The notes under the pieces are model-generated. The model had not been told where the DNA came from. It ran no database searches and saw only the letters and a program-made list of their open reading frames with translations. Position numbers and translations under genes: made by a program. Positions 18,503 to 29,418 of a stretch of DNA of 45,940 nt are shown piece by piece (positions within the stretch are counted from its first letter, which is position 1; each line of letters begins with the position of its first letter). The stretch covers positions 1 to 45,940 of the forward strand of contig QPIN01000047.1 in assembly GCA_003666385.1 (NCBI GenBank). The letters run 5' to 3'. The DNA is from Methylococcales symbiont of Hymedesmia sp. n. MRB-2018 (GTDB taxonomy: Bacteria; Pseudomonadota; Gammaproteobacteria; Methylococcales; Methylomonadaceae).

Positions 18503-18538
18503 GGACCTATGTTGAATAGAGTGGGTCATTAAATTTTA
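18503..18538 (+). repeat. 36-bp dispersed repeat, copy 1
   Basis: GGACCTATGTTGAATAGAGT and the 16 bases after it match, in reverse orientation, the sequence at 39364-39399 with three mismatches. Both copies are intergenic. Unknown origin; possibly the end of a larger degenerate element. Confidence 0.7.
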
Positions 18539-18576
18539 GTTTTCCACCAGGTAAGTAAATCATATTAATAAGCTAG

Positions 18577-18718
18577 CGCAATAAATAAACGCCCCAGCTT
18601 ACGCAGGATTTTTATTCGTCTTTAAGGCACAACGGAGGGAGCATAGCAGACTATGTGACCAAAGTTGCAACGCCTAAGATGGATAAAAAGACCCAGCAGA
18701 TAGGGGTTATTTGTTGCG
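18577..18718. repeat. Imperfect palindromic element, family shared with 22651-22797
   Basis: Left arm CGCAATAAATAAACGCCCC and right arm GGGGTTATTTGTTGCG pair with gaps, and the inner sequence can fold further. The middle (AAGG.CA to GCATAGCA, then TTGCAACG and AAAAAGACCC) aligns with the element upstream of ispB. The rest of the gap, 18443-18576 and 18719-18949, holds no gene I can support. Confidence 0.6.
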
Positions 18719-18949
18719 AGTTGCCTAACCCTAAGACAAGGGTAAATATTTCGGCACTATTCATCTGCTTTGGAATGGGGGGATTGTCTAATTCTACAGA
18801 ATTTACCCATTCAATTATTCATGGACTCACAAATAAAGTAACTTTTCACCTGACATGAGTACACGGATGTACCTTAGCAGGGATACAGCGAGTAATTACC
18901 AAATTAAAATAAACTGTTATCTTTTCTCATATTCTATTATTTTAAAATA

Positions 18950-19210
18950 TCAGCGACGTCCAGATTTAGAGGATGGTTTTTCAAAGTTAACTCTTAAAGG
19001 TTTTCCTTTAAAATCTTTTCCATCAAGATTAGTTATAGCTTGACGCGCCTCATGTCCTTCCATTTCAATAAAGCCAAAACCTTTGCATTCGCCTGAAAAA
19101 ATATCAGAGACCAGTTGCAGGGATCTAATTTTTCCATATTGTGAGAACAAATCTGTAATATCTTGTTCTGTGGTAGAAGAAGGAAGATTGCCAATAAATA
19201 GCTTTTTCAT
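18950..19210 (-). CDS. Small RNA-binding protein with a single RRM domain
   Basis: 86 residues, almost all one RNA-recognition motif: RNP2 LFIGNL at residues 4-9 and RNP1 KGFGFIEM at 43-50, followed by ALxxLDG-like and a short basic tail (SSKSGRR). Such proteins bind single-stranded RNA and in several bacteria are induced by cold. The start is set by AAGGA nine bases upstream. The gene follows proB on the same strand but is separated by 356 bases, so it probably has its own promoter and a leader. Confidence 0.9.
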   Translation of the reverse strand: MKKLFIGNLPSSTTEQDITDLFSQYGKIRSLQLVSDIFSGECKGFGFIEMEGHEARQAITNLDGKDFKGKPLRVNFEKPSSKSGRR

Positions 19211-19566
19211 TAAAAAAGTCCTTTATATTTTATGCGAACTCAGCGCAAACAAGTGTAACCCATGTAGTCAAGGGCAAGGAACGATAAATACTGTTAGCCA
19301 ATATGGTTACAGGTACTGGAACCAATAATTAAACAGTCTCCTATCGTTTATAACGTGGTCTTTAATGCAAGATAAAAGGTAAACAATTATTCCAACTGAC
19401 TTTTTAATGACTATCATTGGAATTAATGAAGTGTGGGGTAATCAGAAAAAATACCGAATGCTACCGCTACAGGCATGTCCGATCAGCATAGGATTATAAC
19501 CTACTTAATCAAAATAAACCTAAATTATAAAATTTTAAAAAATGATGTCTTATTAGTAAACACCTT
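19211..19566. other. Intergenic region upstream of the RRM gene
   Basis: 356 AT-rich bases between the end of proB and the start of the RRM gene, both on the minus strand. It may contain the promoter and a long leader for the RRM protein, as known for cold-inducible relatives, but I see no clear hairpin, terminator or open frame. Confidence 0.4.
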
Positions 19567-21712
<2,146 letters not shown>

Positions 21713-21743
21713 TTATTTTGACTAGATTTTTTTGCTACAAACA

Positions 21744-21776
21744 AAAAAGCCTCGTCAAATATTGACGAGGCTTTTT
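21744..21776 (-). terminator. Terminator/attenuator between rpmA and obg
   Basis: A 15-bp perfect stem (AAAAAGCCTCGTCAA / TTGACGAGGCTTTTT) with a 3-base loop and T tracts on both strands. It would end most rplU-rpmA transcripts, allowing reduced readthrough into obg-proB. Confidence 0.85.
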
Positions 21777-21852
21777 AAAGTTTAATCTTAGCATCTTAGC
21801 TATTAATGAATATCTATAAACACTTGATATATCCAAGTATTACATTTAATTC

Positions 21853-22110
21853 TTATGCCGCTACAATGCTAATAAACTTACGATTTTTAGAGCCTTTTTC
21901 CTGGAAAAGTACCTTGCCATCTGCTTTAGCAAACAAAGTATGGTCTTTACCAATACCTACATTTTCACCAGCATGAAATTTAGTACCACGTTGACGCACT
22001 AAAATATTACCTGCCAAAACTTCTTGTCCGCCAAAACGTTTAACACCTAATCTTTTGGCATTGGAGTCTCGTCCGTTTCTGGTACTACCGCCTGCTTTTT
22101 TATGAGCCAT
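21853..22110 (-). CDS. rpmA: 50S ribosomal protein L27
   Basis: 85 residues: [20 protein letters not shown] followed by [20 protein letters not shown], the invariant L27 start. Its N-terminal tail reaches the peptidyl-transferase centre. It follows rplU by 15 bases. Confidence 0.98.
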   Translation of the reverse strand: MAHKKAGGSTRNGRDSNAKRLGVKRFGGQEVLAGNILVRQRGTKFHAGENVGIGKDHTLFAKADGKVLFQEKGSKNRKFISIVAA

Positions 22111-22125
22111 TACTTACTCCCGTTT

Positions 22126-22437
22126 TTATGCAGAAATACCAGTAATCTGGATTTCTGTGAAGTATTGACGATGCCCCATTTGTTTCATGTGGTGCTTACG
22201 TCTTTTAAATTTAATGATTTTTACTTTTTTGTGTCTCCCTTGAGAAACAACTTCCGCTGTAACTTTTCCTGACTTAACATAAGGTTGACCAATTTTAATT
22301 TCAGCATCAGACTGAACCATTAATACTTTATCGAACTCTACGCTTTCGCCAGTGCCAAGTTCTAATTTTTCTATTTTTAGTGTTGTACCTTCTTCTACTC
22401 GGTACTGTTTACCACCTGTTTGAATAACCGCGTACAT
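22126..22437 (-). CDS. rplU: 50S ribosomal protein L21
   Basis: 103 residues from [17 protein letters not shown], the standard start; an earlier in-frame start seven codons upstream is not conserved, and GGAG sits in position to serve the start used here. Other landmarks are [19 protein letters not shown] and ITGI at the C-terminus. L21 binds 23S rRNA and is paired with L27 here as usual. Confidence 0.97.
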   Translation of the reverse strand: MYAVIQTGGKQYRVEEGTTLKIEKLELGTGESVEFDKVLMVQSDAEIKIGQPYVKSGKVTAEVVSQGRHKKVKIIKFKRRKHHMKQMGHRQYFTEIQITGISA

Positions 22438-22485
22438 CTGCGTAGCTCCGTCAAGCATTTAAGTCTGTTATAAAGTGAGCAAAGG

Positions 22486-22515
22486 ATTGTATGGTATAAA
22501 ACATTGCCACGTCAA
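22486..22515 (-). promoter_or_regulatory. Likely sigma-70 promoter for rplU-rpmA
   Basis: On the minus strand TTGACG, an 18-base spacer and TACAAT, followed by about 45 bases of leader before the L21 start. Good match to consensus and the only such site in the gap. Confidence 0.6.
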
Positions 22516-22650
22516 CTACAAAATGATTTGTTTTAAACAAAATGGACACTAAAACCCTACTTGAAGCACAATATTTAACGAAGAATGATATAAATCCATT
22601 GACACCACCTACCATCATTAAATACGATAGGAGAGTGATTAAACACTTGG

Positions 22651-22797
22651 GCATAATTAATTTAACTAAATTTTTTACCTAGAATTTTTTTCATATTCAA
22701 GGTGCATAAATTAGCACATAGCAAGCTAGGCAACAAATTATGCAACGTAGAATATGGGAAAAAAGACCCGTAAAAATGTTAAATTAATTATACCTAG
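22651..22797. mobile_element. 147-bp MITE-like element flanked by 8-bp direct repeats
   Basis: The ends pair through ATAATTAATTTAAC (left) and GTTAAATTAATTAT (right) and the arms continue to pair imperfectly inward. ACACTTGG occurs directly before (22643-22650) and directly after (22798-22805), as a target-site duplication would. The interior aligns with the element at 18577-18718. No open frame. It lies in the 373-base gap between divergent rplU and ispB; the rest of that gap holds the rplU promoter and no gene. Confidence 0.65.
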
Positions 22798-22831
22798 ACA
22801 CTTGGCTGGCAAGTATCTACATTTTTAAACT

Positions 22832-23836
22832 ATGGTAATACAACACTTGACAAAAGCTACGGAATTGATTGATTTTGATAAAATCAAAAACTTAACATCA
22901 GAAGAAGCTAAAGCAGTTGACCAGCTCATTATTAATCAATTAAGTTCTGATGTCATGCTCATTAATCAAATGAGTCACTATATTATTGGCAGTGGGGGCA
23001 AACGACTTAGACCGATGTTACTGTTATTAGCAGCCAAAGCATTAGGTAAATGTGAAGACCATCATTTAATATTAGCCGCTGTGATTGAATTTATTCATAC
23101 CGCAACATTACTCCATGATGACGTGGTTGATGAGTCTGATTTAAGAAGAGGCAAAGACAGCGCTAATGCTGTGTGGGGCAATGCAGCCAGCGTATTAGTG
23201 GGCGATTATCTTTATTCCAGTGCCTTTGAAATGATGGTGTGTACTAATAATATGCAGGTTATGGAAATCCTTTCCACCACTACCACTGCCATTGCAGAAG
23301 GTGAAGTATTACAATTACTGAACTGTAATAATCCAGACACTACGGAAGAACAATATTTTGAGGTTATCGCCAGAAAAACAGCCATCTTATTCAGTGCAGC
23401 CACGCGACTAGCTGCAATTATATCCAATGCTGATAGCAAAACCGAAGAAGCACTAGCTCTTTATGGACAACAATTAGGTGTTGCTTTTCAGCTAATTGAT
23501 GATGTACTGGATTATAAATCAACTACAGAAACCCTTGGTAAGAGCCTAGGCGATGATTTTGCAGAAGGCAAGCCTACGTTACCATTAATTTATGCTATGT
23601 CCCATGGCACTGACAGCGAATCGCAAATTATAGTAGATGCTATCAAGCAAGGTTCATGTGATTCTTTTAATGAAGTCTACGACATTGTTATTTCAACAAA
23701 GGCTCTGGAATACACTGAAAAATGTGCAGATGAAGCGGCTCAAAAAGCGATAGATGCACTCTCTATTCTGCCAGATTCAAGCTCTAAAGAAGCCCTTATT
23801 ACTCTAGCTCAATTTTCTGTACAACGCGACCATTAG
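22832..23836 (+). CDS. ispB: Octaprenyl (polyprenyl) diphosphate synthase
   Basis: 334 residues. It builds the long isoprenoid side chain of ubiquinone from FPP and IPP. Landmarks: GGKRLRPMLLLLAAKALG, the first Asp-rich motif LLHDDVVDES, and the second QLIDDVLDYKS, both intact, with GKSLGDDFAEGKPTLPLIYA after it. The divergent position next to rplU-rpmA is common in gammaproteobacteria. The product length (C40 or other) cannot be told from the sequence by eye. A small mobile-like element sits just upstream and may influence its promoter. Confidence 0.94.
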   Translation: MVIQHLTKATELIDFDKIKNLTSEEAKAVDQLIINQLSSDVMLINQMSHYIIGSGGKRLRPMLLLLAAKALGKCEDHHLILAAVIEFIHTATLLHDDVVDESDLRRGKDSANAVWGNAASVLVGDYLYSSAFEMMVCTNNMQVMEILSTTTTAIAEGEVLQLLNCNNPDTTEEQYFEVIARKTAILFSAATRLAAIISNADSKTEEALALYGQQLGVAFQLIDDVLDYKSTTETLGKSLGDDFAEGKPTLPLIYAMSHGTDSESQIIVDAIKQGSCDSFNEVYDIVISTKALEYTEKCADEAAQKAIDALSILPDSSSKEALITLAQFSVQRDH

Positions 23837-23870
23837 CACACCATCGCTGTAGCTAATCATTTAACAGTTA

Positions 23871-23888
23871 AGAACCTGTTCAGGTTCT
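23871..23888. terminator. Short hairpin between convergent ispB and recD
   Basis: AGAACCTG / CAGGTTCT with only two bases between the arms, in the 95-base gap between the two gene ends. There is no strong T tract, so the terminator role is inferred from location. Confidence 0.35.
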
Positions 23889-23931
23889 AAGAGCTTTGAC
23901 AGACACCTTGGTCTTGTTGGATTCGCTGATT

Positions 23932-25569
23932 TTACTCGGTATTCTCTGCAATTAATTTTTCACACAAACCGCTATTACGTGCTACTTTTTGCTGTACAGC
24001 TTGGCTAAAGATGGAATATTCACAGATCATTCTTAATTTCTGTTTCGCCCGAGTAATGGCAGTATAAAGTAACTCCTTGCTTAAAACAGGATTCATTTTA
24101 TCGGCTAACACGCATAGGCATTCATTAAATTCAGAACCTTGACTTTTATGAATAGTCATCGCAAATACGGTTTCATTCGCTGGCATTCTGCCAATGCTTA
24201 CTTTTTTTATACCCCCGTCAGCAGGTAAAAAAAAAGCAGCCAGTTTATTTGCTTCTTGATCCCACAAACAGATCCCCACATCACCGTTATACAAGGACAC
24301 GCTAGGACTATTTTCCATCACAATAACAGGTCTTCCAATATACCATTGTCCTGAAAGCCAAACTTTATTCTCCTTCAGCAACTGCTTTTCAAACCTGTCG
24401 TTAATGGAGATCACGCCACGCTCGCCTTTCCGATTGGAACAAAGCACTTGAAAATCATTAAATGCATCAAATATTTCAGTTAATTCAGACTTGTTGTTTA
24501 CACACTTTAAATAATTATCATAGCCATCAACCATACTATTGATTATGTCAGTTTTTAGTAAACCAATATTGTTACCCCCACGCTCAAGAAGCTGCCAAGC
24601 CTTATCAACTGATTGCATATTGACTGCATCTGCCAAGGCTTTAATTTCACCTTGAAAACGATAGGATTTTTTTAACGCATAGCTATGTTCAGGCAAGCTT
24701 GCGGTTAAATCAGCTAATATTGCCCCAGACTCCACAGAAGACAACTGATCTTTGTCGCCCAATAAAATCAATCTGGCTTCAGGTTTTAAGGCATCAACCA
24801 ACTTACTCATTAAAGCCAGATCCACCATTGAAGCCTCATCAACCACGACCAGGTCATAAACCAAAGGCAGCTGTGAATTATGTTTAAAAAATGGCGAATT
24901 GCGTTGAGCACCCAGCAAATAATGCAAGGTACTCACAGTTTCTGGGATTTGTTTTTTAATGTATTCAGAACAGGGCAAGCTATTTTTATTTTGTATCAAC
25001 GATTGCTGTAATCGCATAGCGGCCTTTCCTGTGGGTGCTGCTAATGCAATATGTAAAGGATACTCTGATAACTCCTGTAAAATCGCCAGCATTTTCACCA
25101 CAGTACTTGTTTTACCAGTCCCTGGGCCTCCTGTAATCATGCAAAACGATTGAGCGACTGCTTTTTTTACAGCTTCTCGTTGCCAATCAATTTCATCGAT
25201 CAAATCAATAAAATAACGACTTATTAACAAATCAAGCCCTTCAACAAAAACTGTTCGAGTAAGTAAATTTTTAATTTGTATGGCCAATCTATTCTCATAG
25301 TGCCAATATCTTTGCAAATAAAGCCTATTATTTTCCATGATCAATGCCGAATTATTTTTATCCAACAACAATCCTGAAGCTTGTAATAATAGCTGCTCAC
25401 TCTCATTAACAAGTAAACAACTATGACCTTCAGATTGCTGGTTTGACAATCGAGCACACAACTTTTCAAATTCTATTTTTTGTTGCTGCTGAAAACATGT
25501 TCTTTCGCTCAGAAAGTGGGAAAAAGCAATGTCGAGCCGGCTAAATTGTACGTCAGAATCTATCTGCAT
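23932..25569 (-). CDS. recD: RecBCD subunit RecD (exodeoxyribonuclease V alpha chain)
   Basis: 545 residues, a little shorter than the enterobacterial protein (about 608). It is the fast 5'-3' helicase of RecBCD, which processes double-strand breaks. Motifs: MITGGPGTGKTSTVVKML (Walker A, near residue 145), ALAAPTGKAAMRLQ, LVVVDEASMVDLALM (Walker B), LLGDKDQLSSVESG and FAMTIHKSQGSEFNE near the C-terminus with ELLYTAITRAKQKL. The N-terminal 130 residues match the RecB-contacting region in style. recB and recC, usually directly upstream, are not here; the upstream gene is unrelated. Confidence 0.93.
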   Translation of the reverse strand: MQIDSDVQFSRLDIAFSHFLSERTCFQQQQKIEFEKLCARLSNQQSEGHSCLLVNESEQLLLQASGLLLDKNNSALIMENNRLYLQRYWHYENRLAIQIKNLLTRTVFVEGLDLLISRYFIDLIDEIDWQREAVKKAVAQSFCMITGGPGTGKTSTVVKMLAILQELSEYPLHIALAAPTGKAAMRLQQSLIQNKNSLPCSEYIKKQIPETVSTLHYLLGAQRNSPFFKHNSQLPLVYDLVVVDEASMVDLALMSKLVDALKPEARLILLGDKDQLSSVESGAILADLTASLPEHSYALKKSYRFQGEIKALADAVNMQSVDKAWQLLERGGNNIGLLKTDIINSMVDGYDNYLKCVNNKSELTEIFDAFNDFQVLCSNRKGERGVISINDRFEKQLLKENKVWLSGQWYIGRPVIVMENSPSVSLYNGDVGICLWDQEANKLAAFFLPADGGIKKVSIGRMPANETVFAMTIHKSQGSEFNECLCVLADKMNPVLSKELLYTAITRAKQKLRMICEYSIFSQAVQQKVARNSGLCEKLIAENTE

Positions 25570-25797
25570 TTTAAATAATCACCTTCACCCTATTTTTTTC
25601 TTCAAATATGCTCTTTGTTTGGATAATAAATTCGATTCTTCTGCATACTCATCATAAAATTTTTCACATCCATAATCATCAATAATGCTTTTTTCAAATG
25701 AATATTTGAGTAGATGCTTCCAGTTTCTTATTCACTTTTATATCTCTTACAACAGGAATGGGTTAACTAAGGTAATGTGCAACAAATAAACTCGCTA

Positions 25798-26223
25798 TCA
25801 AACTTTTTTTCCACTGAGCCAGACATCGTGTTTATTACACATACTTAACAGATGCACATAACCCTTGTAATTTTTGAGTGTAAAATTTGAAACAGGTACT
25901 TTGTCTTTAGTCGGATCAAACATTTTCTCAGCAAGAAAATTATAGTTCTGATCTAACAAGACATGTTTAACAATATAATGTGCATATCCATCCATACCAT
26001 GCGCTGTTGTCACTGTTACATTTATTTTATTGCCGTCCTTTTTTAATTCAATATTGGGTAAATGCCCCCTTGCTTTCTTGCTCCATCGACCTGGGTTTTC
26101 TTTGGTAAAATAAACACTACCTTCGGCATTGTCTTTACTTCCAGCAAATGCCACACTTGCAGGCACAACTAGACTTGATCCTGCACTCACTACAGTTAAA
26201 TTTATAAAATCACGACGTTGCAT
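25798..26223 (-). CDS. Tat-exported superoxide reductase-like (desulfoferrodoxin-type) protein
   Basis: 141 residues. It begins MQRRDFINLTVVSAGSSLVV, a twin-arginine signal for export of a folded metalloprotein. The mature part fits the iron centre II domain of superoxide reductases: His54 (ARGHLPNIE), His75 and His82 (TAHGMDGYAHYIV), and Cys129 and His132 (LSMCNKHDVW), the four-His, one-Cys set. The Glu-Lys pair before the first His of canonical enzymes is replaced by Arg-Gly, so turnover with superoxide may differ. It would act in the periplasm. It is divergent from the methyltransferase and near the copper-protein genes. Confidence 0.72.
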   Translation of the reverse strand: MQRRDFINLTVVSAGSSLVVPASVAFAGSKDNAEGSVYFTKENPGRWSKKARGHLPNIELKKDGNKINVTVTTAHGMDGYAHYIVKHVLLDQNYNFLAEKMFDPTKDKVPVSNFTLKNYKGYVHLLSMCNKHDVWLSGKKV

Positions 26224-26365
26224 AAACTATCCTCTTCATATAGTTAATTAGATAAAATCAATACTACTGCATCATAGCTTAGCAAGTAAACTAAAAGCTA
26301 TAGTTCTTTATGAGAACAGAATATAATGGGCTGTTATTTTTCCTGGTATTTATTCAAAAAACTCA

Positions 26366-27286
26366 ATGCATCAGATACATCCCAATCAAGATTATAGAGA
26401 CCAAACACTAAGAAAAAACACTGCGTTATCCACTGATGAGCTTAAATCAGATGCAGCAAAACACTATGATGACTGTTATCACGATTATTTATTTGCCTGG
26501 TGTAATCGTGAAAATCTGGCTTTACATTATGGTTATTGGGATGATAAAACGACTTCACATCATCAAGCCTTAATCAATAAAAATCAATTATTGTATGATT
26601 TAGCTAAAATATCTGCCGATGATCATGTCCTAGATGCTGGCTGCGGCATTGGTGGCAGCTCTATCTGGATGGCTAAACATCATAACAACCGTGTCACCGC
26701 GATTACCATTAGCCAACAACAAGTCAAACATGCTCAACAACACGCCAAAAGACAAAAAGTTGCTGATAACATTAGCTTTGAAGTGACCGACTTCTGTGCC
26801 ACTCATTTTGAAAATGAATCATTTGATATAGTTTGGGCCTTAGAAAGTGTTTGCCACGCCCTGAATAAAGGTGGTTTTTTAAAAGAAGCCCATCGTTTAC
26901 TACGCCCTGGTGGAAAAATTATTATTTGCGATGGCTATTTACAGCGTAATGCGTTTAACGATGATGAATGGCAAGATATTGTCACCTGTTTAAATGGCTG
27001 GGCTGTGCCTAATTTATGTTTGCGCAAAACATTCACTGAATCATTAGAAAAAAACAATTTCCAAGAAATTATATACACCGATATAACCGCTGAAACTTTA
27101 CCTTCAGCAGACTATATGCTTAAAGTAGCCAACCGCCTAAAGCCAGTACAAAAAATCAGCCAATGGCTAGGTCTAAGAAGTAAAGCACAGACAGCTAATT
27201 TCAAGGTAGGAATAGCACAACACCGCTTGTTCAGCGACAATATTATTGAATATGGTATTTTTACAGCCACTAAACCTCTTCTTTAA
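26366..27286 (+). CDS. SAM-dependent methyltransferase (tocopherol/cyclopropane-type fold)
   Basis: 306 residues. The class I methyltransferase core is clear: HVLDAGCGIGGSSIWMAKH (motif I, near residue 90), VTAITISQQQVKHAQQHA, FDIVWALESVCHALNKGGF and EAHRLLRPGGKIIICDGY. The wording of these motifs resembles gamma-tocopherol, sarcosine/dimethylglycine or phosphoethanolamine methyltransferases more than those of RNA or protein. The substrate is unknown; a small lipid, terpenoid or amine is the best guess. Its last 17 bases overlap the end of the convergent membrane protein gene. Confidence 0.75.
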   Translation: MHQIHPNQDYRDQTLRKNTALSTDELKSDAAKHYDDCYHDYLFAWCNRENLALHYGYWDDKTTSHHQALINKNQLLYDLAKISADDHVLDAGCGIGGSSIWMAKHHNNRVTAITISQQQVKHAQQHAKRQKVADNISFEVTDFCATHFENESFDIVWALESVCHALNKGGFLKEAHRLLRPGGKIIICDGYLQRNAFNDDEWQDIVTCLNGWAVPNLCLRKTFTESLEKNNFQEIIYTDITAETLPSADYMLKVANRLKPVQKISQWLGLRSKAQTANFKVGIAQHRLFSDNIIEYGIFTATKPLL

Positions 27287-28040
27287 CACTGCCCCTTAAT
27301 CCCAGAAAAGCTAATCCTCTTGCCACCCCATTTAACACCGGAATAGCACAGCCTATTGCTATTGCATCAACTAGACAATACCAAGCGGCGACTCCACTAG
27401 GTGGGTTGCCTTGGGTTAATGTTGATGCCGGATCTATCGCAGCCCAGTTCCAAGTGCCTAATGATGTCCCCACTATTTCCACCCATGTCGTAATAAAAAA
27501 AGCACCTAAATAAACCATAGGGGATCGCCCTTTAAATAGAAACAACAAATAAATAACAAACAACAAGGTTCCAATTTGATCTTCTCTGCCAATAATACTA
27601 CTCAATGCTAAAATAGAGCAGAGGCCTCCAGCCAAAACGACAAACAATGCTAATTTTCTAGCATATTGCATAAAAACCCCACAGCGTCCTATCACCACAG
27701 CTGTTAAATAAACAATACCATGCCCAGGCGGTACAAACGCAGGTACATTTTCTAAGCGATAGGTATATCCTGCCATATAAATAGAAGCAAAATTTTCACC
27801 TATGGTTGCAAATATCACTGCAACAAATATCTGCGCTCTTACATATTTACATTCTCCATATAACAGAGCAATTAAACAAAGCCAACCCGCAATCCCCAGT
27901 GCTAATTGCAATCTGGAATCAGCAACTGAATCAATTAAAAAGCACAGCGTAACCACAACAAAAGAAAAAGCAATAATTGCGTAATCTCTCTTGTTATGGA
28001 CAATTTCAACATCTACTGCGGGAAAATATCTCAACATCAA
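27270..28040 (-). CDS. Multi-pass inner-membrane protein of unknown function
   Basis: 256 residues with about eight hydrophobic helices (for example IIAFSFVVVTLCFLI, LALGIAGWLCLIALL, LALFVVLAGGLCSILALSSI). Loops carry distinctive motifs: FVPPGHGIVYLTAVVIGR, TTWVEIVGTSLGTWNW and NPPSGVAAWYC. The His, Glu and Trp residues in these loops look conserved in type and could form an active or binding site in or near the membrane. I do not recognise the family. It follows the YqaA-like gene by 5 bases and so is likely cotranscribed with it. Confidence 0.6.
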   Translation of the reverse strand: MMLRYFPAVDVEIVHNKRDYAIIAFSFVVVTLCFLIDSVADSRLQLALGIAGWLCLIALLYGECKYVRAQIFVAVIFATIGENFASIYMAGYTYRLENVPAFVPPGHGIVYLTAVVIGRCGVFMQYARKLALFVVLAGGLCSILALSSIIGREDQIGTLLFVIYLLFLFKGRSPMVYLGAFFITTWVEIVGTSLGTWNWAAIDPASTLTQGNPPSGVAAWYCLVDAIAIGCAIPVLNGVARGLAFLGLRGSVKEEV

Positions 28041-28045
28041 AACAC

Positions 28046-28471
28046 CTAATTAAATATATAAGCTACAAAAATATAACGCATCGCTTTACCGACAAAAATA
28101 ATAACACTTGAAAAAACAAAGGGTAGTTTTAACCATCCCCCAGCAAAACACAAGCCATCCCCTACAACAGGAAGCCATGAAAAAAATAGTGACCATACCC
28201 CCCACTTTCTAACAAAATATAATGATTTCTGTTTTTTGCCTGAAAGCCATTCTTCTGCTGGAAATTTTTTTGCTGCCAACACACCTAAAAACCAAGTTGT
28301 GAATGCACCTAAAGTATTTCCTATTGTAGCAACCAACACCATCACTTCACTATTAAACATTTGCTCGCTGACCATATAAGCCAGCAGAATCTCTGATCCA
28401 CCAGGTGCAATTGTTGATGCTATAAAGGCACTAAAAAAAAGCCCCCATAATCCCACTGCCTCGTCTATCAT
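28046..28471 (-). CDS. YqaA-family small DedA-like (VTT domain) membrane protein
   Basis: 141 residues with about four membrane segments. It shows the family pattern FIASTIAPGGSEILLAYMV, then GNTLGAFTTWFLG, and WSLFFSWLPVVGDGLCFAGGWLKLPF, the helical hairpins typical of YqaA/DedA proteins. Relatives are linked to undecaprenyl-phosphate or phospholipid flipping, but the role of YqaA itself is unproven. A terminator separates it from the cupredoxin gene upstream, so it begins a separate two-gene unit with the 256-residue membrane protein. Confidence 0.82.
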   Translation of the reverse strand: MIDEAVGLWGLFFSAFIASTIAPGGSEILLAYMVSEQMFNSEVMVLVATIGNTLGAFTTWFLGVLAAKKFPAEEWLSGKKQKSLYFVRKWGVWSLFFSWLPVVGDGLCFAGGWLKLPFVFSSVIIFVGKAMRYIFVAYIFN

Positions 28472-28483
28472 TTCTTTTCCCCA

Positions 28484-28521
28484 TAAAAAAGCCCCTGAAA
28501 CCTAGTGACTTCAGAGGCTTT
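28484..28521 (-). terminator. Terminator after the multicopper oxidase/cupredoxin genes
   Basis: On the minus strand AAAGCCTCTGAA pairs with TTCAGGGGCTTT (one G-T pair), a 10-base loop lies between, and a run of six Ts follows. It ends the copper-protein transcript 19 bases after the cupredoxin stop. Confidence 0.85.
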
Positions 28522-28539
28522 AAATTAGTTTTTTAGGCA

Positions 28540-29418
28540 TTACTTATCAGCTAGCTCTATTACTTTTTTTGCAGTAAATTTTTCTATTAATGCAGAAATT
28601 AATTTTATTAACATCGCTATACCTTGCGAGATCATTTCTATGATCGCACTGATAATTTCACCCGTTGACATCCCCTTAAACCGTCGAATTAATAGGGGAG
28701 CCAGTAATACTCCAGCGACTATACCAATAATCATTACCCCAGAAAGACCAGAATTACTCGCCTCTGATACTTTAGCAGCCTTAGTCGCTTTTTCTTTCTT
28801 TGTTGCAGGAATAACAACTTGCTCAGGAACACTATTACTGTAATCATCTTGAACAACGTAAGCTGTTAGACCTGGAATACTGGGTAAGTCACCACTGCCA
28901 TCGCCAATTTTAAGCTGACCTTTCATACCTTTTTCCATGTGCTGAGAAATATCGCAATGCACTAGATAGGTTTTATCATTGGGTGGAAAAATTAAAGTAC
29001 CTGATATTTTCCCTGGCCCTGTTACTTCTAAATGAAACATACCTTTAGGATATAGATACTTTGGCAAACCATGCATCATCCATTGATGCCGAATATTATC
29101 ATCATTAACAAAATGTACGGTTAATTTAGTACAAGGCTCAAACTGATACTCTTGCGTGTCAAAGGCAAACATTGTGCCGGGGAACTTTTTAGCGTATTTA
29201 TGTCCCGCATGTACAGTGATCTCTTTAGTCGCAGCAATTTTATCGCAGCCCCCTGGCAAAGTATCTTTATTTTGCCCCATGACCATGCCACCATCCATAT
29301 CCATCAAATGTCCGTCACCATGATCCATTAAACGGTTATGAACCATGAATTCCTTTTTTGCAAAAACTGGGTTCGAAATAAACAATGACAAAAGTGCAAT
29401 AAACAATAAGTGTCGCAT
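28540..29418 (-). CDS. Membrane-anchored periplasmic cupredoxin with His/Met-rich N-terminus
   Basis: 292 residues. A signal peptide (1-20, ending VFA) is followed by a His/Met/Asp-rich segment at 31-48 (MDHGDGHLMDMDGGMVMG) that looks able to bind copper loosely. The cupredoxin domain spans about 60-172; likely type 1 copper ligands are His111 (NIRHQW), Cys155, His160 and Met165 (VHCDISQHMEKGM). A flexible linker leads to a transmembrane helix (SGVMIIGIVAGVLLAPLLI) and a cytoplasmic tail with a second amphipathic stretch. It starts on the last base of the multicopper oxidase stop (TAATG), so the two are translationally coupled; an electron- or copper-transfer partnership is likely. Confidence 0.82.
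   Translation of the reverse strand: MRHLLFIALLSLFISNPVFAKKEFMVHNRLMDHGDGHLMDMDGGMVMGQNKDTLPGGCDKIAATKEITVHAGHKYAKKFPGTMFAFDTQEYQFEPCTKLTVHFVNDDNIRHQWMMHGLPKYLYPKGMFHLEVTGPGKISGTLIFPPNDKTYLVHCDISQHMEKGMKGQLKIGDGSGDLPSIPGLTAYVVQDDYSNSVPEQVVIPATKKEKATKAAKVSEASNSGLSGVMIIGIVAGVLLAPLLIRRFKGMSTGEIISAIIEMISQGIAMLIKLISALIEKFTAKKVIELADK

Noticed and set aside
22451-22654. 67-codon minus-strand frame upstream of rplU
   Set aside because: It overlaps the rplU promoter and leader; no motif or ribosome binding site supports it.
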